Of a stretch of 64,000 bases of DNA, positions 17,318-26,365 are shown one piece after another. Position numbers and translations under genes: made by a program. The DNA is from 1-14-0-10-37-14 sp037130845 (lineage in GTDB: Bacteria > Patescibacteriota > Patescibacteriia > Patescibacteriales > Patescibacteriaceae): contig JBAXSE010000007.1 in assembly GCA_037130845.1 (NCBI GenBank), positions 1 through 64,000 on the forward strand, given 5' to 3'. The notes under the pieces were generated by a model. The model saw nothing but the letters and a program-made list of their open reading frames with translations. It was not told the origin of the DNA and did no database searches. Each line of letters starts with the position of its first letter. The first letter of the stretch is position 1.

Positions 17318-20239
17318 ATGAAAAACTTTTTTTCTACCATAATATCTGTTGCAAAAGGCTTGTCTGCCAAGCGTAGTTTTTGGCTGACTGTCTTGTTGGC
17401 GGCTGTTTTCTTGGTCATTTTCCCTCATAGCGCATCCGCCGGCCTGTTCAGCTGGATTGGCTCCAAGGTGATCCAAATTATCGGTTGGGTTATCTTTATT
17501 TTGGTCACCTTTATAGCCAAGTTATTATTGATAGTTATAGATATCATGGTTGCTGTTGCGCAGTATAACGGCTTTATCAGCGCAGAACCGGTAGTTAAGG
17601 GTTGGGCCATAGTCCGTGATTTGTGCAATATGTTTTTTATCTTGGTTTTGCTGGTTATTGCCTTTGGCACGATTTTGCACGTCTCTAGCTATAATATCAA
17701 GACTTTGTTCAAGGGGGTGCTGATTGGCGCTATCTTGATCAACTTCTCTAAGACTATCTCCGGCTTGATTATCGATTTTTCTCAGGTTGTTACGCTAACC
17801 TTTGTGGCTGGCTTTAAAGATGTGGCCGGCGGCAATTTTGTCAATTTGTTGGGTATCGAAGATTGGTTAAAGATTGACGGCAATGTTCAAGACATGGACA
17901 CCGATAATTGGGGGATGTTGTTAGCCTATCTTTGCGCTTTCCTTTTTTCGTTGATAGCCCTAATTACCATGATCGCCTTGTTGATGACCTTTGTCTTTAG
18001 AATGGTTTTCTTGTGGATTTACGTTATCTTGTCTCCTTTGGCTTATTTGTTGGCCATCTTCCCTCATGGCAAAAGATATTCCGGTATGTGGTGGAGCAAA
18101 TTTACCAGCGAAGTGGTGGTCGGCCCCATCTTGGCCTTTTTTATCTGGTTGTGTTTGGCGACGCTCGGGGCTACTAGCGGGACTATTAGCGGTATGCCGT
18201 CTGTTCAGACAGAGCCTGGCTCCCAGCTAAATATCGGCATTACCACTGCCGGCACGGCAAACCAGATTATGCGCTTTGTTATCGCGATCGGCCTGCTGAT
18301 CGGCGGGCTGACTGTAGCCAAATCCACTGGCGCGCAATCAGGCGCGGCTGCGGGCGGAGCTCTCAAGGCTATTAATAAAGGCAAGGGCTGGGTTGCCAAA
18401 AAGTTCAAGAATACCGGAAAGCGAATTGGCGCCAAGGCCAAGCAAGGCGCAGTCGCGACGGCCAAATTTGCCGGCCGCCAGACACTCGGCTTGGCCAAAG
18501 GGCTTGACCAGAGGTTTACCGGCGGCCTTTTTACTTCTGTCGCGACCAGCCTGCGTTATAATGTCTTTTCTAAGGACGCCTGGCGGAGGCATACCGATAA
18601 TGTCCTGGGCCGCAAAAACCGCCAAGCAGCTCACGAGGAGGCTGTTAATGGGTATTACACCGATGCGGACGGCGTGCGCTACGAATCTTACGACAAGGCG
18701 TATACAGACCCTAGCGGCGTGCATCATGCGGCCGGTGCTTTGCGCGCGGTTACGGTGCTTCAGGAAGACCGTCTGGATCAGAACGGCAATGTTATTGCCA
18801 AAAAAGGCGACAAAGAATACGGCGACTATCTCAAGAAAAATGGCCGAGATGTAAAATCAATGTCAGCTGAAGAGCGGGCCTTTTACGAGGGTTATCATGG
18901 CGCAGCCGGAGTCTCTGCCAAGGACGTTGAACGCCGCAGCATTGCGGAGAAGTCCCATGCCGAGCGGATGAAGAAATACGAAGGCCTAACCAATGCCGAG
19001 CTGATGAGCCGAGCCGGCACTACGGCCAACGAGGACGACCTGCGAGCCATCTATCAGCAGTTAATGAAGAACAAGGGTTTCCCGACTGCCGACCTGACTC
19101 ATTTTAAAATGGCCTATGAACTCTTTAAGGAAAAGTCGGAGCTGGCCAAGGCTTTTAATGATTTAGCTAACGAAACAATGGCCTGGGCCTTGCATAGCAA
19201 TCTTGATGACGATGCTGTTCGCGATTCTTTGATTACCAAGATTCGAGCAGGCAAGGTTGATGTAGCGGCGCAAAAAATGGACGGCATTACTCCGGATGCG
19301 CGGGCTGCTTTCTATGCTGCCGCCGAAGAGGCTCAAGGCTCCGCTCGTTTTGCTGCCACTATGCAGAAAAGAGAGGATACTGTCTCGCCCAAGGAAGCCG
19401 CTGCTGATGCTACGGCCCTGGTGTCTGCGGCTGAGATGTTAGAACAGCGCGGCTTTAATAAATCGCATGGCGAAGCATTCCGTAAGCACAAGGCGAATGG
19501 GTTATCAGATGCCGAAGCGGCGAATAGGGCTGACGACGAAGCACAAGAGAAAGCCATGAATGACCCCCGAGCCTTTCGTATGCGCCGCGATTCCGCATTT
19601 ATGAACGGCGATCTGGCCAGCGCTTTTACTTATAAAGACAAAAAGAACCCTGCTAATCCTGATGAAGTTGATCATGACCAAGTCCGCAAGTTTATCGAAT
19701 CAGCCAAGGCGGCTGAATTGGCCCATATCGATACCACTGCCAAGGGCTTTGATAAGATTAGCTCTACTGTAGCCGGAGCCATGTCATATAAAAGCTGGGT
19801 GCCTCTTTTGAAGATAGACCCCGAATCAGCTACCAAGCTAGCCGAGAATATGGCCAAGCATAACGCGCCGGACGCAGAAAAGTTCCGCATGCATATCAAT
19901 AGCTTGAATATCAACGAAGACGCGGTCGATAAGAACGGCCTGATCAGTTCTGTTTTTGCCAAGGCTGGTGATGTATTTGCGGAGCCGCATGTCGAGAAAA
20001 ATAATCTTGATTTGATGAATGAGTTTAGAGAGCATCTAGATCCGACAGGCACCGATGCGGGAGGCTTTTTCCGAGATAACCACGGCAACTTCGGCCAAAA
20101 GCAGATTGATAACATGAAACAAGAACTAAAATCTTTCATCGCCATGAAGGCAGCTAGCGGCAGCGGCGGCTATAGGCCTCCGGCGTCAGCTCCATCGGCC
20201 GGCGGCGGTGCCGGAGCGCCATTTGCGCCTCATCCATAA
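17318..20239 (+). CDS. VirB6/TrbL-like polytopic membrane protein with long soluble tail
   Basis: A 973-residue protein. I chose the ATG at 17318 because the frame upstream overlaps the preceding gene and looks non-natural, while here a signal-like start (MKNFFSTI…FWLTVLLAAVFLVIF) begins. About seven hydrophobic segments fill residues 20-350, including the long VirB6-type helices around IYVILSPLAYLLAIFPH. The remaining 600 residues are soluble, Ala/Lys/Asp-rich and helical, ending in a Pro/Ser/Gly-rich tail. In type IV secretion systems VirB6 forms part of the inner-membrane channel. The soluble extension is much longer than in plasmid VirB6. Identification rests on topology and the PrgI-VirB4 neighbourhood, not on a catalytic motif. 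Confidence 0.75.
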   Translation: MKNFFSTIISVAKGLSAKRSFWLTVLLAAVFLVIFPHSASAGLFSWIGSKVIQIIGWVIFILVTFIAKLLLIVIDIMVAVAQYNGFISAEPVVKGWAIVRDLCNMFFILVLLVIAFGTILHVSSYNIKTLFKGVLIGAILINFSKTISGLIIDFSQVVTLTFVAGFKDVAGGNFVNLLGIEDWLKIDGNVQDMDTDNWGMLLAYLCAFLFSLIALITMIALLMTFVFRMVFLWIYVILSPLAYLLAIFPHGKRYSGMWWSKFTSEVVVGPILAFFIWLCLATLGATSGTISGMPSVQTEPGSQLNIGITTAGTANQIMRFVIAIGLLIGGLTVAKSTGAQSGAAAGGALKAINKGKGWVAKKFKNTGKRIGAKAKQGAVATAKFAGRQTLGLAKGLDQRFTGGLFTSVATSLRYNVFSKDAWRRHTDNVLGRKNRQAAHEEAVNGYYTDADGVRYESYDKAYTDPSGVHHAAGALRAVTVLQEDRLDQNGNVIAKKGDKEYGDYLKKNGRDVKSMSAEERAFYEGYHGAAGVSAKDVERRSIAEKSHAERMKKYEGLTNAELMSRAGTTANEDDLRAIYQQLMKNKGFPTADLTHFKMAYELFKEKSELAKAFNDLANETMAWALHSNLDDDAVRDSLITKIRAGKVDVAAQKMDGITPDARAAFYAAAEEAQGSARFAATMQKREDTVSPKEAAADATALVSAAEMLEQRGFNKSHGEAFRKHKANGLSDAEAANRADDEAQEKAMNDPRAFRMRRDSAFMNGDLASAFTYKDKKNPANPDEVDHDQVRKFIESAKAAELAHIDTTAKGFDKISSTVAGAMSYKSWVPLLKIDPESATKLAENMAKHNAPDAEKFRMHINSLNINEDAVDKNGLISSVFAKAGDVFAEPHVEKNNLDLMNEFREHLDPTGTDAGGFFRDNHGNFGQKQIDNMKQELKSFIAMKAASGSGGYRPPASAPSAGGGAGAPFAPHP

Positions 20240-20247
20240 TCAAATTT

Positions 20248-21456
20248 ATGCCAGTAACCAACGAAGAATTAATGCAATTGCCGGAGAATGTTTCCTTCCA
20301 CTTGATGTCAATGAAGGCGGCTGATATTAATGTACTCATTTTGCGTAAATTCGGCATCAAGGGTCCGAAAGCAGTTTTGTATTATGAATTGATCAAGAAA
20401 TTATTCCTCAAGTCTATCCGCGTGGCGGACTTGCCTGTGGCGGCCGTAAAATTATTTGCCTTATCAGAGCAGCAAGCTTTGTCCTTTGCTTGCGATGTGG
20501 CTGGCAGTCGCCTGTTAGTGCTCAAGGATTGGATAAACGAAGATGTTCCGGCATTAATTACTTCTTGGGGCGGGGAAGTGGCTAAATATGCCCCGCACGT
20601 GGATGCTCAAATACGCGGCAAGGCTGAAGAAGAACGATATATAGCCGAACAGCTCAAGGAACCGGAATTGCCGCCTATCGCGGGAGCGAATCAAAACGAA
20701 GGCGTAGTCCCGGGCGAGCTTACTCCGGAGCAGCAATTAGAGGCGGTTCGAGCTGTATTCCGAGAAAAAATAGCGACGGTTTTCCAGTTGACTGACGAAA
20801 TGTCAGTGCGAGCGGTAAACGAAGATATCATGGACCTATTGACCGACAAAGACTTGGAAATGATTAACGAACTGATCGGCCTAATGTTCGCCAATACCGA
20901 GCAGCTTACCGCTGAACGCATAGTCTTGGATGGCCAGTTGGTAGAACCGACTATCGGGCATTGGCTGGAATTGTTTGTGCGAGTCAAGGGCGCGGCTATC
21001 TTTGATACCGTTGCCATGATGGATTTTGTGACTAATAATGACAATACCAAGAATTTAAGCGCCAGTGAACGAGATTGGATAATCAAGCTGCTTACATTGT
21101 ATCGTAATCTTAAGTTTTTCCCTGGCAGCCAGCCGTCAAACGACCCTGCCACTTGGCAGATTTTCCCATTGCCGGAAGACGGAGAAGAAGCTCCTTTGCC
21201 CGGAAGAAGTTCAGATAAGCAAGGCCAGCCTGTTTCTGCTGCGGCTCAATTCCTGGCGCCAATGGCTTCGGTTGCGCCTGCGCCTCTCAACTACTCTTCA
21301 TCATCTCGGCCATCGGCGTCGGCCATGCCGGCTGCACCCGCTGTTTCTGATATTAGCGCTAGTGAAGCCTTGCGCTTGCAAAAACTGCTAGAGCAATTTC
21401 CGGCCGGTTCGTTGGAGCGGTTGGCTATCGAAGAAGAACTCAAAAAATATCAATAG
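20248..21456 (+). CDS. Unknown soluble helical protein of the secretion-like locus (A)
   Basis: A 402-residue protein with no signal peptide or membrane segment. The N-terminal 110 residues are a compact helical region (LPENVSFHLMSMKAADIN…IRVADLPVAAVKLFAL…ACDVAGSRLL); a central acidic helical block covers about 160-310, and the C-terminus is a Pro/Ala/Ser-rich linker ending in a short helix (ASEALRLQKLLEQF). It starts 8 bases after the VirB6-like gene and ends 5 bases before the next gene, so it is translated from the same operon. A pattern in the N-terminal block recurs in the next protein, suggesting a shared fold. No named family is recognised; a cytoplasmic adaptor is possible. Confidence 0.7.
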   Translation: MPVTNEELMQLPENVSFHLMSMKAADINVLILRKFGIKGPKAVLYYELIKKLFLKSIRVADLPVAAVKLFALSEQQALSFACDVAGSRLLVLKDWINEDVPALITSWGGEVAKYAPHVDAQIRGKAEEERYIAEQLKEPELPPIAGANQNEGVVPGELTPEQQLEAVRAVFREKIATVFQLTDEMSVRAVNEDIMDLLTDKDLEMINELIGLMFANTEQLTAERIVLDGQLVEPTIGHWLELFVRVKGAAIFDTVAMMDFVTNNDNTKNLSASERDWIIKLLTLYRNLKFFPGSQPSNDPATWQIFPLPEDGEEAPLPGRSSDKQGQPVSAAAQFLAPMASVAPAPLNYSSSSRPSASAMPAAPAVSDISASEALRLQKLLEQFPAGSLERLAIEEELKKYQ

Positions 21457-21461
21457 AAAAC

Positions 21462-22988
21462 ATGTTTAAATACTTAGAAGATTACAATCTCTTGCCCCAG
21501 GTTTTGCGCGATCGGCTGTCTCAGCCGTCGGTGGTTAGCGCTATCCAAAACCTAGAATTCAAATATCATCTTCAGCTCGCTTCCTTGATTATGCGGATTA
21601 TGACTAAGGAAATAAATATCGCTGATTTAATCCCGACCTTGATATCCGAAATGAAGCTAGCTCCGGACCGCGCGCGTGAATTGGCGGCGGATCTGAAGCA
21701 TACTATTTTCTTCTCGGTGTCTGATTATGTTTATGGAGATAAGCCGGCAGCCGCTTATACCGAAACGCCTAAAGTCACGGACAGTGCTGTCCCTGAGGCT
21801 GGCCGCAATAACTTTATTTCCATTCCCAAGTCGATAGCTAGCGCCGTGCTGGTGCCGGAACCGTCCGGAGATGCGGACGAAAAGGCCAACGAAATCCTAA
21901 AGGCATCAGGCATCCTTTTTGGCAGCCGTGAATTAAACGAACGCCTCAGGAAGATTGTGGCGACAGGTTTAAAGGGCATAAGGAATAATACAGAGCTAAA
22001 AGAAACTTTGACCAAGCCGATAGAGGCGGGCGGCCTTGATTTTGATGCTGATCTGGCTGATAAGCTCTTGGCAATGATTGACCAGCCGAAGCCGTCAATA
22101 GCCAAGCCTTTTGATCTTGGCCAAGCTATGCAAAGCGCCGGCGTAGAACGTGATGTAGCATATGACTTTAATCAGCTGGCTAAAACTGGCGGCAGATCGA
22201 TAGAACCGGAACTGCCAGCCGGACCTCTGCCGGCCATCGAAGGGGAGCTTGAGGCTATTTTCCCTATGCATGCCAAGGCGATTCCGACGGCTGCCAATAA
22301 TTCTAATCCAAACAAAACATTGGCATCGACGGGAGCGGCTAAGGCCCCCAGATCCAGCGTTGATATCGCTTGGCCCAAGACGTTGGCCAAAGAAGTCGGC
22401 CCGGCGCATATAAAAGCAAGTGATAATTTCGGAGCCAAGCTGATTGATTCCTTGTCCGGCCTGCCTAAAGTCGATTTGGCCGCGGCAACTCCGCCGCTGG
22501 CCGCGCCTTCTGTAGTGCATACGGCTTATGATCTATCTCAGGCGGCTGATCCTGCCAATAGGATCAATCCTTTTATGGCCGGTGCGCCTACTTCCGCCAA
22601 TTTGCCCAAGTCTGATTCCGGCAAGGTGGCGATGAACGATGTCAAGGGACGTCCTCGAATCTTTTCGCCCATCGACGAATTGTCATTTATGACAATCAAG
22701 AATTTTCGCCAGCTAAGCAAGGATCCGCAAGTGTCGATCGATCTGATAATGCGCAAGGTGCAAGCCATAGTCCAGGATGACTTCCAGAAGAAAATCGAAG
22801 CGATTAACGCCTGGAAACAAAGCCCGGTTAATCGTATGTATGTCCGAGTGCTAAAGGACGCCCTGGACAGCGGATCCTCAGCAGGCAAGGCCTTGGTCAA
22901 GTTCAAGAAGGACGACCCTGATTTTCTGACTGACGCGGAGTTCGAGGCTATTATAAAATTGAATCAAGAGCTAAGCACATACAGATAG
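21462..22988 (+). CDS. Unknown soluble helical protein of the secretion-like locus (B)
   Basis: A 508-residue protein without signal or membrane helix. Residues 1-85 are helical (LPQVLRDRLSQPSVVSAIQ…INIADLIPTLISEMKL…ARELAADLKHTIF) and resemble the start of the preceding protein in the order of its I-x-x-A-D-L-P-like and A-x-x-L-A-x-D motifs. The middle is low-complexity and Ala/Pro-rich; the last 120 residues are again helical and basic (FRQLSKDPQVSIDLIMRKVQ). PrgI starts one base after its stop codon, so the two are translationally coupled. Function is unknown; tight linkage to prgI and virB4 argues for a cytoplasmic component. Confidence 0.7.
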   Translation: MFKYLEDYNLLPQVLRDRLSQPSVVSAIQNLEFKYHLQLASLIMRIMTKEINIADLIPTLISEMKLAPDRARELAADLKHTIFFSVSDYVYGDKPAAAYTETPKVTDSAVPEAGRNNFISIPKSIASAVLVPEPSGDADEKANEILKASGILFGSRELNERLRKIVATGLKGIRNNTELKETLTKPIEAGGLDFDADLADKLLAMIDQPKPSIAKPFDLGQAMQSAGVERDVAYDFNQLAKTGGRSIEPELPAGPLPAIEGELEAIFPMHAKAIPTAANNSNPNKTLASTGAAKAPRSSVDIAWPKTLAKEVGPAHIKASDNFGAKLIDSLSGLPKVDLAAATPPLAAPSVVHTAYDLSQAADPANRINPFMAGAPTSANLPKSDSGKVAMNDVKGRPRIFSPIDELSFMTIKNFRQLSKDPQVSIDLIMRKVQAIVQDDFQKKIEAINAWKQSPVNRMYVRVLKDALDSGSSAGKALVKFKKDDPDFLTDAEFEAIIKLNQELSTYR

Positions 22989-22989
22989 T

Positions 22990-23460
22990 ATGCAGCAATT
23001 TACCGTACCACAATTCATAGACGTAGAGGACAAGGTGATCGGCCCGCTATCAGTGCGCCAGTTTATCATTTTGATTTCAGGCGCCGTCTTAATCGCCATC
23101 TGCTACAAGGCTTTTGACTTCACATTATTTGTAGTCTCAGGTATACTGATAACATTCGTCGCCGCTTTGTTTGCCTTTGTAAAAATCAGCGGCATGCCTT
23201 TTCATTTTTTTCTGCTTAATCTTTTTATCACCTTAAACCATCCCGGCCTCAGGGTCTGGGGTAAGTGGTGGGAGCAGACGCTTGATGCCGAAGCGCCGAT
23301 TTTTGCAGAAAAACCGATTGTTTTGCCTCGTTTATATTCGATGTCTCATTTGAATAAATTATCCTTGATCGTCGATACTAAGGGCTATTATGCCGGAACC
23401 GGGGATGAAGCAAATATATTTCAACAAAAAGAAGATAATTTGGATATGTTAATCGACTAA
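22990..23460 (+). CDS. PrgI family membrane protein
   Basis: A 156-residue protein with the PrgI-family layout: a short N-terminal strand (QFTVPQFIDVEDKVIGPLSVRQFIIL), two adjacent membrane helices at about residues 23-65, then a hydrophilic C-terminus containing the VWGKWW motif. PrgI proteins of Gram-positive and CPR conjugation-like systems take the place of VirB3 and sit beside the VirB4 ATPase, as here. The ATG follows the previous stop by one base and the stop overlaps the next start region, so translation is coupled. This gene is one of the two best anchors for calling the locus type IV secretion-like. Confidence 0.9.
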   Translation: MQQFTVPQFIDVEDKVIGPLSVRQFIILISGAVLIAICYKAFDFTLFVVSGILITFVAALFAFVKISGMPFHFFLLNLFITLNHPGLRVWGKWWEQTLDAEAPIFAEKPIVLPRLYSMSHLNKLSLIVDTKGYYAGTGDEANIFQQKEDNLDMLID

Positions 23461-23461
23461 T

Positions 23462-24133
23462 ATGCCTAAACCGCCTAAAAGAAGCAATATCCCATCGACC
23501 CAAAATTATTTGACCATCGGTGAAATTCGGGAGAATACCATAGTTATGGACGATAATACCGTCACTAGCGTTCTGTTGGTGAGCTCAATCAATTTTGCGC
23601 TCAAGAACGAAGACGAACAAAACGCTATTATTGGCGGCTATGTTAATTTTTTAAACAATATTTCTTATCCTTTGCAGATCGTGGTACAATCTCGCGAGCT
23701 GAATATCGACGGCTACTTAAACGATCTGCGTGAGCGCGAGCGACAACAGACCAACGAACTGCTCAGGCAACAGACGGCTGAATATGTCGATTTTGTCACT
23801 CAGCTTATCGCTTTAGGCAAGATTATGAGTAAGCGCTTCTATGTGGTTGTTTCTTATAATCCTTTGAGCGATGAAAAGAAAACTTTTTTGGCTCGCGTGG
23901 GCGACCTCTTTAACCCGGTCAAGGCCATTACCATGAAAGAGCAACGCTTCAAGGACCTTCGCAAAGAATTGGACAGGCGGGTGGATACTGTAATTTCCGG
24001 GCTGGAGTCTATGGGTCTTAGCGTGGCTGAGCTGGATACGCAAAGCTTGATCGAATTATATTATAATATCTATAATCCGGAAGAATCCAAAAACGAACAG
24101 TTAGCCAGCATCAAAGAAATGCGAGTACAATAG
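23462..24133 (+). CDS. TraC-like protein (VirB4 N-terminal-domain type)
   Basis: A 223-residue soluble protein resembling the N-terminal, non-ATPase region of TraC/VirB4 proteins (YLTIGEIRENTIVMDDNTVTSV…FLNNISYPLQIVVQSRELN…YVVVSYNPLS). It has no Walker motif. It ends in a normal stop, and the full VirB4-like protein downstream carries its own N-terminal domain, so this is a separate subunit and not a broken virB4. A stand-alone copy between prgI and virB4 seems common in CPR loci from memory. An AT-rich inverted repeat separates it from virB4. Confidence 0.75.
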   Translation: MPKPPKRSNIPSTQNYLTIGEIRENTIVMDDNTVTSVLLVSSINFALKNEDEQNAIIGGYVNFLNNISYPLQIVVQSRELNIDGYLNDLRERERQQTNELLRQQTAEYVDFVTQLIALGKIMSKRFYVVVSYNPLSDEKKTFLARVGDLFNPVKAITMKEQRFKDLRKELDRRVDTVISGLESMGLSVAELDTQSLIELYYNIYNPEESKNEQLASIKEMRVQ

Positions 24134-24136
24134 ATT

Positions 24137-24250
24137 TTAATATCAAAAATCAAATATCAAAAATCAAAAATATTGAATACCCTCATTTTTTAACAAGACG
24201 TCCGCAGGACTCGATATTATTAATCTTTAATCTTTGATATTTTATCTTTC
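24137..24250. repeat. AT-rich inverted-repeat element inside the secretion operon
   Basis: The left arm, about 24137-24175, is built from ATATCAAAAATCAAA words; the right arm, about 24214-24248, is its imperfect inverted copy. The best-paired part is 24152-24171 against 24222-24243. The interior contains CCGCAGG. It lies in the only real gap (about 120 bases) between prgI and virB4 and ends next to the virB4 start. Confidence 0.5.
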
Positions 24251-24254
24251 CATT

Positions 24255-26171
24255 ATGGCAAATATTTATAGAGAAGGAGAAGACTTTGAACCAAAGGCCC
24301 CAGGCACTGATTTTGTGTTGCAAGGCACTACCGCCCAGCAGCAACAAACTGAGGCCAAAGAATCTGTTGTGGCGGTCGAAGAGGAAAAAGCTTACCGCCG
24401 GGGCATCGTTTCGATTAAAGACTTAATTTCTCCTTCCAGTTTCGAAGTGACGCCGCATTATATCAAGTTGGGCAGCAAGTATGTCCGCACTATTTTTGTC
24501 ATCAATTACCCGCGCTATATCAGCGTCGGCTGGTTCGCTCCGATTATCAACCTTAATTCCAGCTTTGATATTTCTATGTTCTTCTATCCGGTCGACACCC
24601 CGATTATCTTGAAGCAGCTTAAGAATAAAGTCGGTGTGCTGGAAGCGCAAATCGAATCTGATGCGGAAAAGGGCGCCGCCCGCGATCCCTTGAGAGAAAC
24701 CGCTTTGCGCGATGTGGAGTATCTGCGCGATGCCTTGACCCAAGGCACCGAGAAATTTTTCCAGTTCAGTTTGTATATCACAGTTTATGCAAACACTTTG
24801 GCCGAGCTAGATAAGCTTAGTGATACGGTTGAAGATGTATTTGGTTCGAGGCTGGTCTATTCTAAGCGCGTTTATTATCAAAGCGAGCAAGGCTTTAATT
24901 CCACCTTGCCCCTGAACCGCGACGAATTAATGGTGGCCTTCAATATGAATTCGTCGCCTATTGCCAGCTCCTTCCCATTTGTTTCATCTGAATTGACTTC
25001 GGATTCGGGCATTCTTTATGGCGTTAATCGCCATAATAATAGCTTGATTATTTTTGACCGTTTCAGCCTGCAAAACGCCAACAGCGTTGTTTTCGCCACG
25101 TCCGGCGCGGGCAAAAGCTATACCATCAAACTGGAAGTTTTGCGTTCGTTGATGATCGGCACTGACGTGATCATCATCGACCCGGAATATGAATACAAGC
25201 ATTTGTCGGAGGCGGTTGGCGGCACTTATATCAATATCTCTTTGGCTGGCAAGTCTAAGATTAATCCTTTTGATTTGCCTCGAGCAATCGGGGAACAGAC
25301 AAATACCGAAGATATAATCCGCAGCGCCGTCATTACTCTCAAAGGCTTGATTAAGCTGATGATTGGCGATATGACCTACGACGAAGATTCGATCATGGAT
25401 CGCGCTTTGCTGGAAACTTACGCCAAAAAAGATATCACTCCGGATTCAGATCTAACGAAAATCGAGGCGCCGATCATGGCGGACTTGCAAGAGATCTTAG
25501 AGGGGATGGAGGGCGGAGCCAGCCTAGCCTTGCGGCTCAAAAAATATACCGAAGGCACCTTTGCCGGCTTGTTCAATAGCCCGACCAATGTCATCATGGA
25601 TAATCAGCTTGTTTCCTTTTCGGTCCGTGATTTGGAGGATGAATTACGGCCTATGGCGATCTATATTATCGTCAATTATATCTGGAATATCGTGCGCAGC
25701 GAATTAAAGAAGCGCATTTTAATCATCGATGAAGCATGGTGGCTGATGCAGCATGACGATAGCGCCAAGTTTGTTTACGCGCTAGTTAAGCGTTGCCGCA
25801 AATATTTCTTGGGCGTTACCAATATCACCCAAGACGTTAATGATTTCTTGCGCTCGCCTTATGGCCAGGCGATTGTCAATAATTCCGCTTTGCAGATATT
25901 GCTTAAGCAGTCTAAGTCGGCTATCGATCTGGTCCAACAAACATTTTTGCTGACCGAAGGCGAAAAATATCTGTTGCTCGAATGCGGCGTCGGAGAAGGC
26001 ATCTTTTTTGCCGGCAATAAGCACGCCGCCATTAAGGTAGTCGCCTCGTATACCGAGGATCAAATGATCACTTCCGATCCGAGGCAAATCCTAGAAATCG
26101 AAGAAGCTAAGCGTCGAGTTCAAGCAGATTTGTCCCGCGAAGAAGCTATCCGCGCCCAATCTAAGATATAA
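24255..26171 (+). CDS. virB4: VirB4-type ATPase of the secretion-like locus
   Basis: A 638-residue ATPase. I placed the start at 24255 because the seven codons upstream lie in the inverted repeat and the conserved-looking protein begins MANIYREGEDF. The N-terminal half (GIVSIKDLISPSSFEVTPHYI…) is the VirB4 N-domain; the nucleotide-binding core has Walker A TSGAGKSYTIK near residue 285, Walker B RILIIDEAWWLM near 490, and the later NITQDVNDFL motif. VirB4 ATPases energise assembly and substrate transfer in type IV secretion. No VirB11, VirD4 coupling protein or relaxase is seen in the window, so DNA transfer is not shown. Confidence 0.93.
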   Translation: MANIYREGEDFEPKAPGTDFVLQGTTAQQQQTEAKESVVAVEEEKAYRRGIVSIKDLISPSSFEVTPHYIKLGSKYVRTIFVINYPRYISVGWFAPIINLNSSFDISMFFYPVDTPIILKQLKNKVGVLEAQIESDAEKGAARDPLRETALRDVEYLRDALTQGTEKFFQFSLYITVYANTLAELDKLSDTVEDVFGSRLVYSKRVYYQSEQGFNSTLPLNRDELMVAFNMNSSPIASSFPFVSSELTSDSGILYGVNRHNNSLIIFDRFSLQNANSVVFATSGAGKSYTIKLEVLRSLMIGTDVIIIDPEYEYKHLSEAVGGTYINISLAGKSKINPFDLPRAIGEQTNTEDIIRSAVITLKGLIKLMIGDMTYDEDSIMDRALLETYAKKDITPDSDLTKIEAPIMADLQEILEGMEGGASLALRLKKYTEGTFAGLFNSPTNVIMDNQLVSFSVRDLEDELRPMAIYIIVNYIWNIVRSELKKRILIIDEAWWLMQHDDSAKFVYALVKRCRKYFLGVTNITQDVNDFLRSPYGQAIVNNSALQILLKQSKSAIDLVQQTFLLTEGEKYLLLECGVGEGIFFAGNKHAAIKVVASYTEDQMITSDPRQILEIEEAKRRVQADLSREEAIRAQSKI

Positions 26172-26189
26172 TCTTTCCTTTTATCTCTG

Positions 26190-26354
26190 CCCGCCAGCCG
26201 TCGAGTTGACTCCGGCAGGGATCTGTAGAATGCGCTAATGTAGATTGCGTGCCAGACAAAAACTAGGTATTAGCATGTTATCTTCTAGTAATTATTTTGA
26301 GTTTTAAAGTTAATTATATTTCTACTGCCGGCAGATCCCTGCCTTCGCAGGGAT
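26190..26354. repeat. Palindrome pair (REP-like) before the VirB8-like gene
   Basis: The right unit, 26335-26354, is ATCCCTGC-CTTC-GCAGGGAT. The left unit, about 26182-26222, has matching ends (ATCTCTGCC…GGCAGGGAT) but a long loop of about 22 bases. Flanks CTGTAGAA (26223-26230) and TTCTAC (26320-26325) are inverted. The right copy also carries a small extra palindrome, TGCCGGCA, at 26326-26333. The 90 bases between show nothing I can name. Confidence 0.55.
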
Positions 26355-26365
26355 AAAATACGTAT

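Noticed and set aside
23462..26171. A virB4 gene split by the inverted repeat
   Set aside because: The downstream protein has its own complete N-terminal domain and ATPase core, and the upstream one ends in a normal stop, so they are two separate subunits.
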